Positions 8,508-18,278 of a stretch of 64,000 bases of DNA are shown piece by piece. The DNA comes from Candidatus Mesenet endosymbiont of Phosphuga atrata. GTDB lineage: Bacteria > Pseudomonadota > Alphaproteobacteria > Rickettsiales > Anaplasmataceae. Numbering within the stretch: the stretch's first letter is position 1; every line of letters starts with the position of its first letter. The notes under the pieces are model-generated. The model was not told where the DNA came from, did no database searches, and worked only from the letters and a program-made list of their open reading frames with translations. The translations under genes and the position numbers were made by a program. The stretch covers positions 248,001 to 312,000 of the forward strand of contig NZ_OZ026541.1 in the NCBI RefSeq assembly GCF_964020175.1, read 5' to 3'.

Positions 8508-10735
8508 TTACTTGTACCTTTAAATCTATTTTGCAAAAAAATTACGCTCAGCAAAATAATTCCACATAATGCATACGCGTAACCAGTATGTACAGGAACA
8601 AAAGCAACAATTGCTCTAGGAAAAAGTAAAATAAAACCTACCATAAAAAGTAAAACCGATTCGTAAAATTTACTTACCCTAATAAAATACCCTTGCATAC
8701 CAGAAGATATTGCAATTAAACCAATTAGGGATGTAATTATAGTACATATAGAGTGTGGCACACTTTTTATTTTATACAAAATTAATTCATTATTAAAAAC
8801 AAACGCAAATGGTACTAGCATTGTTCTGATATTATAAAGAAAAGCTTGGATACCAACTTTAAATGCATTAGCCTGTGCTATTGCAGCTGCAGCATAAGAG
8901 GCTAAACCAACTGGAGGGGTAACATCTGCCATTAGACCAAAATAAAATACAAATAAATGTAGCGCTATTTGAGCAATATCAAATTCATTTAACTGTATAA
9001 TATGATTTAAAATAGGAATCATGAGAGTTGAAACAACTATATAGCAAGCAGTAGTTGGCATCCCCATTCCTAAAATAATGCATATTATTGCTGTTAAAAT
9101 AAGCGTTATAAGTAAACTTCCATTTGCTAGATTTTCTATTAGATTGCCAATTGATAACCCAAAGCCTGTAAGTGATACTGAACCAACCAAAACACCTGCA
9201 GTACCAGTTGCAATTGCAACTGGTATCATATTTTTTGCACCAATAACCATAGCCTCACGTAAGTTATTTAAATTACTTTTTAGCTTACTCGCTATATTTA
9301 CTTTTTCCTTTCTAAAAAAGGATGTAATTATATCCTTTGTCAGCAACATAAATATAAGAAATATTATAGTCCAATAGCATGATAAAGCAGACGACATTTT
9401 CTCTATTGTTAAACACCAAATTAGGATAGATACAGGAATAAAATAATGTAATCCAGATATGAGTGTTTGTCTTAATGAATTACTATCACTTTTTTCATAC
9501 TGAGACTGATACCATAATGTTAGTACGTAAATAGATATAACTAAAAGAGAGATAGGGTAAATACTGTAACCTGTAGCTCCAAGAAAATGATAAATGCCTT
9601 GTATTACAAAATAAATTACTCCGCAAAAAATAATAAAACAGCAAATTGATATTAAAGATGTAAGTAGAGTGTAATAATTGAAATTAGTTTTCTTATTCAT
9701 GTCATCGCCTATATTGGCGTTTAATTTGCAAGCCTCAAGGTGTACAATATATAGTAACGTTATATAGATTAAAATGGCTGGGACTATGGCATATTTGACA
9801 ATTAAAGCATATGGTATTGATAGAAACTCTGATATTAAAAAGGCTGCTGCTCCCATTACCGGAGGCATAATTTGCGCGTTTACTCCAGCCGATACTTCAA
9901 TTGCAGCTGCCTTTTCTGCACTCAAACCCATTTTTTTCATAAGGGGGATAGTAAAAGTTCCTATAGTGATAGTATTTGCCATAGAAGAGCCAGAAATCAT
10001 ACCCATAAGACCAGAAGCAACTACAGCAGCTTTTGCTGGACCACCAGTAAATCTTGCAAGCAAAGCAAAAGATAATTTTATAAAAAATTCTCCGCCTCCA
10101 GCTTTTTCAAGTAATGCACCAAATAATACATAAAGAAAGATAAAATTTGCTGAAGTAGCTAAAGCAACTCCAAATACCCCTTCTGATGATAACCATTCAT
10201 GCGAAGCAATTGCACTGAGAGAATTGCCTTTGTGTGCTACAATTATAGGCATATACTGCCCAAAATATGAATACAGTAAAAAAATAGAGCTGATAATGAC
10301 AATAGGCATGCCAACAGTTCTTCTTGCAGCTTCAAGCAGAAGTAAAATTCCAGCTATTGAAATAATTAGATCAATATTAGTTGGCATTGCAACTCTAACT
10401 GCCAATTCTTCGTAGAATATAAATAGATAAAGCACTAGAAAAGACGAGATTAATGCTAATGTCCAATTGATTACAGAAATCTTATTATGTTGGCTATAAG
10501 GTTCTGAAGAAGAGAGAAAAGTTAAAAATAACGCAAAGCTTAAATGTATTAAGCGAAGCTGAAAGTCGTTTAATAATACTGCCACAAAACCCAAATGTGC
10601 TGAAAGCCAGATAAGAACAGGAGAAGCAATAAGTATCTGAAATATTGACCAAATCAGAGCTATATTATCTATTATAGCTCTTATCACATTATTATTCCTG
10701 CAACTATTCAATTTTATTTCTTTAGCCTTTTGCAT
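8492..10735 (-). CDS. TRAP transporter, fused small and large permease subunits (DctQM-like)
   Basis: 747 residues with many hydrophobic segments along the whole length. The hallmark of fused TRAP permeases is visible: VASGLMGMISGSSMANTITIG and EVSAGVNAQIMPPVMGAAAF in the first half, then GMGMPTTACYIVV and ADVTPPVGLASYAAAAIA in the second. Such systems import organic acids using the sodium or proton gradient together with a periplasmic binding protein, which is not in this window. ppa lies 44 bases upstream and cvpA overlaps downstream, giving a likely ppa-TRAP-cvpA transcription unit. The substrate cannot be told from sequence; a C4-dicarboxylate would fit an amino-acid-fed intracellular metabolism. 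Confidence 0.93.
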   Translation of the reverse strand: MQKAKEIKLNSCRNNNVIRAIIDNIALIWSIFQILIASPVLIWLSAHLGFVAVLLNDFQLRLIHLSFALFLTFLSSSEPYSQHNKISVINWTLALISSFLVLYLFIFYEELAVRVAMPTNIDLIISIAGILLLLEAARRTVGMPIVIISSIFLLYSYFGQYMPIIVAHKGNSLSAIASHEWLSSEGVFGVALATSANFIFLYVLFGALLEKAGGGEFFIKLSFALLARFTGGPAKAAVVASGLMGMISGSSMANTITIGTFTIPLMKKMGLSAEKAAAIEVSAGVNAQIMPPVMGAAAFLISEFLSIPYALIVKYAIVPAILIYITLLYIVHLEACKLNANIGDDMNKKTNFNYYTLLTSLISICCFIIFCGVIYFVIQGIYHFLGATGYSIYPISLLVISIYVLTLWYQSQYEKSDSNSLRQTLISGLHYFIPVSILIWCLTIEKMSSALSCYWTIIFLIFMLLTKDIITSFFRKEKVNIASKLKSNLNNLREAMVIGAKNMIPVAIATGTAGVLVGSVSLTGFGLSIGNLIENLANGSLLITLILTAIICIILGMGMPTTACYIVVSTLMIPILNHIIQLNEFDIAQIALHLFVFYFGLMADVTPPVGLASYAAAAIAQANAFKVGIQAFLYNIRTMLVPFAFVFNNELILYKIKSVPHSICTIITSLIGLIAISSGMQGYFIRVSKFYESVLLFMVGFILLFPRAIVAFVPVHTGYAYALCGIILLSVIFLQNRFKGTSKCLMS

Positions 10736-10779
10736 TATATTATTAACATATACGTTGATTTTAACATATATGAGTCAAT

Positions 10780-11328
10780 TTAAAAGCTTAACAGAGGCAC
10801 TAAAACTAACATTATTTTACAAAATTCAATAATTTTATGTGCTTTTTCTATACTATGCCATCCTTCTACTTTAACCTCTTTATTTTTTTCCAATTGCTTA
10901 TAATGAGAGAAAAAGTGAGCAATTTTATCCAGTAAAGATTTAGGTAAGTCAGAATAATTACCTATGTTATCGTAATAAGGGTCAACCTTAGAAGTAGGTA
11001 CGGATAATATTTTTGCATCAACTCCTGCTTCATCAGACATAGAAAGCACCCCTATTGGACGAACAGATATTATAGCTTTTGGTATTAAAGGAAATTGTGT
11101 TAAAATTAAAATATCTACTGGATCACCATCTTCAGCATGAGTTTTGGGAATAAAGCCGTAATTGCACGGGTAATGCATAGCTGTTGATAAAAATCTATCA
11201 ACCTGCAATAGACCTATTTCTTTATCAAACTCATACTTAATAGGATATGAATTTGCACCAATCTCAATAATCGCATTAACTACTTTAGGAGGATTTTCAC
11301 CAGCAGTAATCTTACTTATATCTATCAT
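10780..11328 (-). CDS. ppa: Inorganic pyrophosphatase (family I)
   Basis: 182 residues. It hydrolyses pyrophosphate from biosynthetic reactions in the cytosol and needs magnesium. The signature EDGDPVDILIL contains the metal-binding aspartates, preceded by the YPCNYGFIPKT substrate loop and followed by the DPYYDNIGNYSDLP and WHSIEKAHKII regions. The last ten residues (MLVLVPLLSF) look unlike the family's usual hydrophilic end; a late frameshift or drift of the C-terminus is possible without touching the active site. It heads the minus-strand unit that continues into the TRAP transporter. Confidence 0.94.
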   Translation of the reverse strand: MIDISKITAGENPPKVVNAIIEIGANSYPIKYEFDKEIGLLQVDRFLSTAMHYPCNYGFIPKTHAEDGDPVDILILTQFPLIPKAIISVRPIGVLSMSDEAGVDAKILSVPTSKVDPYYDNIGNYSDLPKSLLDKIAHFFSHYKQLEKNKEVKVEGWHSIEKAHKIIEFCKIMLVLVPLLSF

Positions 11329-11390
11329 ATATAATCATTTAAAAATATAATATACTAGATCAGCTAAATTTTTGCAATTTTAAATTCTAT

Positions 11391-13982
11391 CTACAAAATT
11401 TCCCTTTGAGAAAAACTTTGTTTATTAATACAATCTAGTTTGCTAGGTATTGGTAGATCACTACAATTTTCTATTACATGGTTTAATTGTTCTTCAGCTT
11501 GAATATAACCATTAAAAAGATCTGAAGCTTTATTTTTAAACTTCTCTTCAATTGCCCTTTCTACGCACTTATTGATAATCAAGCAACAAGCCAGTGCAGC
11601 AATGTTAATTATGAGTACTAAACTTATGTCTAAAGCTATATTCCCCAGGCTTGTATATATTCCAGCAAAAGCAGAATTTATTGCACATAAAGTCAATGTG
11701 TATACAAAGTACTTCTTTACCTGATAGCTTCTAATTTTTGCATTTCTTTCTTCTTGTATTTCTGCATATTGATCTAAAATAGGATGATTATATTTTTTTT
11801 GCTCTATGTAATAATCAATCGGGGTCTTGTTCTCAGCATCTTTGCTAAATGGATTGATGTCCTTTTTTGTTAAGAGAACTGCAACTATGTTTAGCTTATG
11901 TTCATCTATAGCATAGTGCAGAGGTGTTTGACTTTGATAATCTTGTGAATTAATCTTGCAATGCGAGATATTAATTAAATATTCAACTATACCGAAACAT
12001 GGATTCTTCTTATCATCATTGCTACTACTTACAGCAACATGAAGTGGCGATAATCGAGTAGAATTCTTTCCAGTACTAACTATATTAATATCTGCTCCCA
12101 GTTCAAACAACAATTTCACAACATTCAACTGCTTATTATTTATTGCAAAGTGAATAGGTGAGTGATTTCTTGCATCAAAAACATTAAGATTTGCTTTTCC
12201 CTCTGTTACTAAAATTTTTATTACATCTACATATCCATTTCCTGATGCTAAGTGCAGTGGCGTATGATATGAAGTATTACGCAGGTTAGCATCAATACCT
12301 TTTTTAATTAAATAATCAACTGCTTCACTATCACCATTACTTACAGCCAAATGAAGCAGATTATCCTTATCAGATCCATATTGGTGATCAATGAAAGCTT
12401 GTAATATCTTGCTCCTATTACCCTCTTTAGCATAATCAATGGGGGTTTTGCCAAGGCAATCTCTGATGAATGGATTGATATCATTTGCAGTAAGGAGTTC
12501 ATTTATTAGAATTAAAGCTGACTGATCTTCTTTAATATCTTCTACTGCATAGTGTAGAGGGGTTTTTCCTTGAAGGTCTTGAATGTTGTGATCAAGGGTA
12601 GAATAGGACAACAAGTATTTTATTATATTAAATGACTCTAGTGAATCTTCTTTTCTCTTTAAGAAGTCAATATAAGTATTAATAGCCATGTGTAGAGGGG
12701 AGAATTGAAAACAAATATCATCTCCATTTTCCTCAACAGGTCTATAAACAGCATTAATTACTTTTTCTCTTTCATCACTACTTTCCAATAGCAGTTTTAC
12801 TAAAGCTAAGCTTCCTATACTTACGGCATCATGAAAGGCAGTATATCCTCCTCTTCTAAAAACTAGTGTTGAAGCTCCATGATCAAGTAAAATTCTTATA
12901 GTCTCTTCATGTCGTGTGCTAACTGCCCGATGTAATGGTGAATTATATTCATGATCTTGGTTATTAATATGATTAGAGAACTGTGATATTAGAGACTCAA
13001 CTACTGTTAAGTATTCTTCCTCTTTTTCTTCACTAATTCCTTCATCATAATAACATGTAACACCTAAAACAGCCATATGAAGGCAAGAGTACTTTTTATT
13101 TTTGCATACAGCATTAATATCTGCTCCATACTCTATGAGTAAGTTAATTAAGCCAAAATTGCCTATAAGTGCTGCAAGGTGAAGTGGCGTGCATGTTATA
13201 TTTTGTAGTTCAGGAGTTTTTATATAAAAGTCATCACCCAGTGGGCAAAAGACATTTGGATCTGCACCGGCAGCAAGCAAAGATTTTACTATCTCGTAAT
13301 TTTCACAAGATACAGCAAAAAATAGTGGTGTATTACCTTTATTGTCCTTTATGTTAGTTTTTAATCTTTGTTTAAGCAGTTCTTTACTTAATCCTTGTTC
13401 AATTAATGCCTTCAATTCTTGATTTGATTTTTGTTTAGTCAGCTCTGTAATAATATTAAAATTATCATTTATAGCTGCCATGTGTAATGCTGTTGCCCCG
13501 CTTTTATTTTGAATTTCAATATCAACTCCCAACTCTATAAAGAAGTTTATAAGATTAATATTATTTTCCCTTGTAGCCCAATGCAGTGGCGTTTCTACCC
13601 TTTCATATTTATATGTTCCTATATTAATTCCAGCATTAATTAGCGTTTTAGTTATTCTTTTTACTATCTCTTCATATAATCCCGTATCATTAGCATCATA
13701 TTGATTAACTTTTTCATAATTTTCATATAGAATTTCTTCAGAGTCTGATGAGTAGCTTTCAAAATCCGATCCATACCCAGAATCTCTTCTTTGTAGTAAA
13801 AAATTGTTTTTAACAATTACCTTTTGCAGTACTTTAAAGGTTTCCTCAGTGTATTCTCTTCTAATTAAAAAATTAATATAATACAGCAACAAACCTAGAT
13901 AATGATTACTGTTTATGCCGTATACTATTTTTTCTAATAATGCAGTAACATAATGTTGATGAAAATGCTTATGTCTTAACAT
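11391..13982 (-). CDS. Large ankyrin-repeat protein with N-terminal DSGYGS motif and C-terminal membrane segments
   Basis: The chosen ATG at 13982 (863 residues) follows a GGGGGA Shine-Dalgarno by seven bases; GTG and TTG codons a few triplets upstream are alternatives. The N-terminus carries RRDSGYGSDFESYSSDSEE, acidic and serine rich. Well over ten ankyrin repeats follow, such as TPLHWATRENNINLINFFIE, TALHMAAINDNFNIITELTK, SPLHRAVSTRHEETIRILLD and TPLHLASGNGYVDVIKILVT. Near the C-terminus two hydrophobic spans (around residues 760-785 and 788-808) precede a charged tail. The layout mirrors the ankyrin protein at 4650-6206, so they are probably paralogues. A host-directed effector role is inferred. 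No frame damage is seen. Confidence 0.9.
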   Translation of the reverse strand: MLRHKHFHQHYVTALLEKIVYGINSNHYLGLLLYYINFLIRREYTEETFKVLQKVIVKNNFLLQRRDSGYGSDFESYSSDSEEILYENYEKVNQYDANDTGLYEEIVKRITKTLINAGINIGTYKYERVETPLHWATRENNINLINFFIELGVDIEIQNKSGATALHMAAINDNFNIITELTKQKSNQELKALIEQGLSKELLKQRLKTNIKDNKGNTPLFFAVSCENYEIVKSLLAAGADPNVFCPLGDDFYIKTPELQNITCTPLHLAALIGNFGLINLLIEYGADINAVCKNKKYSCLHMAVLGVTCYYDEGISEEKEEEYLTVVESLISQFSNHINNQDHEYNSPLHRAVSTRHEETIRILLDHGASTLVFRRGGYTAFHDAVSIGSLALVKLLLESSDEREKVINAVYRPVEENGDDICFQFSPLHMAINTYIDFLKRKEDSLESFNIIKYLLSYSTLDHNIQDLQGKTPLHYAVEDIKEDQSALILINELLTANDINPFIRDCLGKTPIDYAKEGNRSKILQAFIDHQYGSDKDNLLHLAVSNGDSEAVDYLIKKGIDANLRNTSYHTPLHLASGNGYVDVIKILVTEGKANLNVFDARNHSPIHFAINNKQLNVVKLLFELGADINIVSTGKNSTRLSPLHVAVSSSNDDKKNPCFGIVEYLINISHCKINSQDYQSQTPLHYAIDEHKLNIVAVLLTKKDINPFSKDAENKTPIDYYIEQKKYNHPILDQYAEIQEERNAKIRSYQVKKYFVYTLTLCAINSAFAGIYTSLGNIALDISLVLIINIAALACCLIINKCVERAIEEKFKNKASDLFNGYIQAEEQLNHVIENCSDLPIPSKLDCINKQSFSQREIL

Positions 13983-14292
13983 CACTATATCCCCCAATAT
14001 ATTATGACGCTAAATATAATAGGACATGTCTATGAATTTTCTTTGAGGAGTGGTTTAACTTTTAAATGAATTCTTCTGCTTAGATACAAGAATTCTGTTA
14101 CTTTGCTTCATATTAGATGTTTATGTTTAACTTGCATAAAGTACGTAATTTAGATTTTTTAACGGAAGATTCGAGAAAAAACCTACTAAGAATCAATTTC
14201 CCATCTCTTTCTTTTTAAACTTATTTTCTAAAAATATCAGTTGAATATTACTTAATACATAGAGATAATGTCAAAATACTAACTTTAGCCTT
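13983..14292. other. Intergenic region without recognised gene
   Basis: About 310 A+T-rich bases between two minus-strand genes. The part next to 13982 must hold the ankyrin gene promoter; the sequence TTATAT near 14015 (minus strand, within CCTATTATATTTAGC) is a plausible -10 region. I see no open frame of note, RNA gene or repeat. Confidence 0.3.
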
Positions 14293-15103
14293 TTAGATGC
14301 CCATAGCATGAGGCACTAATTTCTGTTCACAAGGTTGCACTGTTGCATCTTCCATTTTACTATTTGGCTTATCGAGTTTTGTTATTCTTACGCTTGCTTT
14401 ATCTAATCTTATGCCAAAACTATTTTCCATAAAAATTTTGATCCATTCTATAAATTTAGAAAACAAATTTTCATTTTTCTCTAAATCAAATCCTTCTGAT
14501 ACTTGAAGGGTAATATCTGATAACTTTCCACCTGTATAACTTACATTATTATTTCTATCGCTTTGCAATATGAACATAACCGAGCTAGATAAAGATGCTA
14601 GTACTTCTTTTGCTAGATTATTATAATCTGACTTTGACATATCCATTTTTTCATCAATTTTAAATTTTATTTCATTGGAACTGTTACAATTAATATATAT
14701 CACTTGTGCACTGCTATAAGTTGCATTTAGCTGCACTAGGTGCAAACACATTGTGATATAAAGTACCTTGATATCCAGCTTGATTTAAATTTATGATTAA
14801 TTCAGATATAAGATGTTCATCTGGAATTTTTGCTCCAACATATTGAAAGATTTTTGTGAAAACTTCTGCAAGAATTGAGTGATAGTATTGCTTATTGCAA
14901 TAATATAGCAGATTAGAAAAACCCTCTTTTTCTTCCGGTTTACTAGCTAATACCTTAATTGTTTCATGATCTAATTTATTGTTAATCAAGCTCTTAAGAA
15001 CTTTATTATCAGGATTATTTTCTACTTCACTAAGTAAATTCTTTACTAACCTTGGATCTATTTTTGTTCCATTAACAATCAGAACTTCACTCATTCTAGT
15101 CAA
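14293..15103 (-). pseudogene. Hypothetical protein, two overlapping frames that look like one frameshifted gene
   Basis: Two minus-strand frames, 14714-15103 (129 codons, start MTRMSEVLIVNGTKID) and 14293-14751 (152 codons, end CEQKLVPHAMGI), overlap by 38 bases. The downstream frame has no convincing ribosome site, and its meaningful sequence seems to begin at about SSAQVIYINCNSS, directly after the point where the upstream frame stops. A single indel near 14715-14750 would rejoin them into about 265 residues. No domain is recognised: the N-terminal part is helical and charged, and the C-terminal part is mixed. Two genuinely overlapping genes remain possible. Confidence 0.5.
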
Positions 15104-15105
15104 GT

Positions 15106-15234
15106 CTATATATGTTTAGATGTCACATCTTTTGTTTTACTCTCTTGAGCTCTGAGTTTGTCGCAATTAAGCTTGTTTACTTCAGTTTTAATTATAGACG
15201 CTATATCAACATCTTCTCTAATACTTTCTGTCAT
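15106..15234 (-). CDS. Small hypothetical protein (42 residues)
   Basis: ATG at 15234 preceded closely by AAAAGGGA, a fair but short-spaced Shine-Dalgarno. The product begins MTESIREDVDIASIIKTEVN and is charged, with no membrane segment. It ends at 15106, just upstream of the start of the frame at 15103, so it could be the first gene of the same transcript or a broken-off N-terminus of that gene. I do not recognise it. Confidence 0.35.
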   Translation of the reverse strand: MTESIREDVDIASIIKTEVNKLNCDKLRAQESKTKDVTSKHI

Positions 15235-15346
15235 AATCCCTTTTAAGCAAGATAATTATGTCACTATTACTATAAATACAAAATAATTAAAAATTTGATA
15301 CTTCTATAGATAGGTCTTCTAGTAAAATAACAATAGCTTATTAAAT

Positions 15347-15790
15347 CTAAGTTTTACCTACAGAACTTCCACAGAATAACTTTTTCACACTACAAACCTT
15401 TTCCATAAAGGAAGATGGTATCTTTCTCTTCCTGCCAACACTGCTTAGTTGTTCTGCGGTTTCTACTGATTGTGTGTGCACATTACCATCTACTTCAAAA
15501 CTTCCATCTTTTATAGCATCTATAACATTCTTTCCTCCTAAAAAGAAGCTTTTATTAAAGATACTTTTGTCTGTCAGTTTATCAATTTTGTTTTGATTTT
15601 TCTTATCAAGTTTTACCTTAACCTTGTTACTATCTGTTTCGTCAGGATATAAGTGAATTTTAATGATCCCTACTTTAGTAGGAAAAGAAATTGTTACACC
15701 TTCTCCAATTACATTCGTGTAATTCCTTTTCCTTTCTATTTCTTTAACTTTTACTATATTATCACCAATCTTTAATTTGGAGGTTTTACT
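15347..15790 (-). pseudogene. Hidden C-terminal fragment paralogous to the gene at 40535-41507
   Basis: An uninterrupted minus-strand frame of about 147 codons without an ATG start: a TGA lies just upstream, and the stop is at 15347. It reads KLKIGDNIVKVKEIERKRNY, then PTKVGIIKIHLYPDE, LDKKNQNKIDKLTDKS and FFLGGKNVIDAI. This aligns segment by segment with the end of the protein at 41064-41507 (ILQIGESIIRVEKVGEKRSY, TEVGKISIYLCPDE, LDEENQEKFSRLKDKS, CLLGGKNVFYII). Unlike that copy, it continues to a natural end (SSFMEKVCSVKKLFCGSSVG). It is a 5'-truncated paralogue; function unknown. Confidence 0.6.
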
Positions 15791-15799
15791 TCAAAAAAA

Positions 15800-16503
15800 G
15801 TGAATATTGTTTTAAATGATAATCATAGTGCTAGCAAGTTAGAACAATTTAAGGAACTATATCAAGAGTTTAGTAGTATTTGTGATAATACTTATGAGTT
15901 AAGTAATTTAGGTTTAGAGGTTGATTTAACTAAGTATATTACTAGGTTAAATTTAACAAAGTTTAAAGTTGAACCAATTAAGCTTGATTTACCGAGTTTA
16001 GGGGTTAAACCAGATTTTTTTAATTTAAATTTAATTAAACCTGCTTATGAATGTACATCAGAAGAACGTGAGAAAAAAGAAGAAAGTAAAAGTCCAAAGT
16101 ACATGTTTAATAAGTTTATGGGCCTATCAGAAGAACAAAGAAGAAGTTTCTATTGTCTTAATCCTCAGTATGATATTAACAGACCTGCTAATTCACCTAT
16201 TTTTAATTGGAACAGTAATACAACGCCTAATGTAATACCCCGTCCCTATTATGAAGACAACGAATTACATAGGCTTGCTTCAAAAACGCCAATGAGCGAT
16301 AATGATATAGAAGAGAAGATTGTAATGTGCGAACTTCTTTTTATAGCCATAACATAAAGAAATTGCTAGATATACAAAAAATAAAATCAAAATTAGGTGC
16401 GAATCTTGAATCTTATATGAGCTTACCTAAGCTAGATGGACCAGTCAGTACTTTAAAAGAAATAAGTACACAGAAAATCTTAAATTCTATTGCAAAAGGA
16501 TAA
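15800..16503 (+). pseudogene. Hypothetical gene with a frameshift near 16345
   Basis: A GTG-started frame at 15800-16357 (185 codons, start MNIVLNDNHSASKLEQFKEL) loses sense at its end (CELLFIAIT). The neighbouring frame continues as SHNIKKLLDIQKIKSKLGAN to a stop at 16503 (ends KILNSIAKG). One indel would join them to roughly 235 residues. The protein is charged and Leu/Lys rich with alternating heptad-like stretches; no domain is recognised. It begins ten bases from the truncated fragment on the opposite strand, so the junction at about 15790-15800 is probably a rearrangement point and the true start may be lost. Confidence 0.45.
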
Positions 16504-16575
16504 GAATACTTAACTTTGTCAACTAGTTGAAGAGGAGAATCTCAGTAATGAAGACATTGATCAGTTTTAAAAAGG

Positions 16576-16912
16576 GAGTATTCAACAAACTGTGTCAAAA
16601 ACTCAACTGAATTTTTAATCTATTAGGAAAGAAAATATTAAGTTGAGAGATGGTTAAAGCCCAATTTTGCTCTATCTTTTTTATAGCACAGTATAATTGC
16701 TTGTACAAGGCATTTGTACTGGTAAATTGGTTTTTTCCTGATTTGCCTGTGCAGTCCCTCTATGGGATTGGTAGTGTAAACTATCCGCCTAACAGGATCT
16801 GAGTACTTAAAATAGCCAGTTTCCCAATTATTTTGCCACTACATTCCCATTTTTCTTCCAGCTCAAATTTTTAGCGATTTCTCTATTTGAAGCTTTTCTT
16901 CAAATCATTCAT
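16576..16912 (-). mobile_element. IS256-family element, right-end fragment
   Basis: Starts with GAGTATTCAACAAACTGTG, the inverted terminus also seen at 26971, and runs colinear (reverse orientation) with the decayed IS256 at 26121-26971 up to the sequence aaatcattcat at 16912. The minus strand carries pieces of the mutator-type transposase C-terminus (ELEEKW, FKYSD.R, NPIEGLHRQI-like). Stops abound. It is a 337-bp half element; the break point lies close to where another IS256 fragment at 38862 ends. Confidence 0.7.
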
Positions 16913-16979
16913 CAATTACAACCAGCTAGAGCTGGTGGTAACGCTTATAAAGCAGATTAAAAATTCAGAGATGTTAAAT

Positions 16980-17232
16980 GTTTATTATGAACTTTCAATA
17001 TATTTCTGTACATCTGTAGAATTTACATTACCAACAGTAACAGCAAATTGCCCAAAGGTGCTGGCCCCAATATCTTTTTCTTAAGTGTTCAAATTCTTGG
17101 TTTGATATATTGTATTAACTTGGATAGTGGGCGGCATAGAATATGTAAGTTACAATATCTAGTAATTTGTAACACATGTTTCTCTGATAATCTCTCTACT
17201 GCTATTTCACCTGTAAATATCTGTATTTAGTA
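16980..17232 (-). pseudogene. IS200/IS605-family TnpA transposase remnant
   Basis: On the minus strand the C-terminal half of a Y1 transposase is readable: PSKLIQYIK, then FEHLRKRYWGQHLWA, a one-base frameshift, and FAVTVGNVNSTDVQKYIESS. This is the typical TnpA order (a KLIQ-IKG helix, an E-L-KRYWG-LW segment, then the GNV motif before the terminal helix). Stops and the frameshift disable it. The upstream N-terminus with the HxH motif is not recognisable. Confidence 0.6.
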
Positions 17233-17495
17233 CAAAATACTACATGATACTTTAAATCAAACGTACTGTGTGTTTATAAATAAACTAAAGTAGACCTAAT
17301 ACTGAAATACTAAGGCTGAAGGCGAGCACCTAACTACATAAAATACTATGTTTGTTAATTTATAAATTGATTAAATCCTTCATGAAAATTACTTTTTACA
17401 TAATGAAATTTATAAATGCTAAGAATAAATATTGAAGCCAAAAATTGGGTTGAATTTGCAGATTTATAATCTGTTACAATATTTCTCAGCTCCTT

Positions 17496-17599
17496 CAACA
17501 GACTTCTTTCGAATTCTGCGGACAATTGTGTCGGTGCTTGAATCCTCATAATACACTCCGATTCTCCGCTCATAAGCTAGTTTCGAAAGAAGTCTGTTG
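17496..17599. repeat. MITE-like 104-bp element with perfect 18-bp terminal inverted repeats
   Basis: Bases 17496-17513 (CAACAGACTTCTTTCGAA) and 17582-17599 are perfect reverse complements around a 68-base core with no transposase. The outer AGACTTCTTTCGAA matches the right terminus of the IS5-family element at 3438-4277, so it could be mobilised in trans by that transposase type. Confidence 0.65.
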
Positions 17600-17721
17600 C
17601 TTCTCTCACTTTTTAAAAGAAATATTATTCTATTATCATTTTTATTGTCGACACTACCTAATCTTAGCTATTTATACTTTTTTAACAGTCCGTCCTGTTT
17701 AATATATATAATTAGCTAAAA

Positions 17722-18261
17722 TTATTCTATATTTTTGCTAGAATCTTTATATTCTGGTTTGCGTTTAGCAATAAATATGTCATACAATCTTTTATCTATA
17801 GTCTTTTCAATATCATGCATTAGTATGTTTTTTATTGCATTAACTTTATCTTGATAGTTATTTTGAGCTCCTTTTTCAGGTTGATTCTCTTTTAAAGTAT
17901 CTTCTCTTTTCTTTCTGATGACCGCTATTATCCTAATTATTAATCTTCTTAAAAAATACTTCCACTTTATGCTAGCAAGTGTCTTATAAATAAAGTAAGG
18001 AAGTATTAAAGATACTATTAGCCTTATTACTAAACCATAACTTAGATTATTCCAGTTATAGTAACAAAACTTCATATACTTATATAAGTAGCAAAGTATA
18101 TGTTTAACTGAACCTAACGATATATCGGAGTCACCACTGAGAAATAATAGTATAGCTCCACAAGCATAAGCATAAATACCAAATAAAAACACTCTTACAA
18201 TTAGATTTTTTATATTGGCTAATGCATAACTTAAAATTCTAAATCGATAAAAAAATAGCAT
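17722..18261 (-). CDS. Hypothetical membrane protein
   Basis: 179 residues from the ATG at 18261, preceded by AGGGA at a fitting distance. Longer readings upstream run through the tRNA-Gln gene and are not coding. Three hydrophobic stretches are seen (about residues 15-40, 70-90 with aromatic residues, 95-115), followed by a strongly basic segment (WKYFLRRLIIRIIAVIRKKR) and a charged C-terminus. No family is recognised. It lies 17 bases downstream of tRNA-Gln on the same strand and may be co-transcribed with it. The membrane location is inferred only from hydrophobicity. Confidence 0.6.
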   Translation of the reverse strand: MLFFYRFRILSYALANIKNLIVRVFLFGIYAYACGAILLFLSGDSDISLGSVKHILCYLYKYMKFCYYNWNNLSYGLVIRLIVSLILPYFIYKTLASIKWKYFLRRLIIRIIAVIRKKREDTLKENQPEKGAQNNYQDKVNAIKNILMHDIEKTIDKRLYDIFIAKRKPEYKDSSKNIE

Positions 18262-18278
18262 CAAATTCCCTACTTTAA

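Noticed and set aside
17355-17573. 72-codon minus-strand frame
   Set aside because: Its first part comes from the MITE-like repeat and the rest shows no domain or independent ribosome site; more likely an accident of the insertion.
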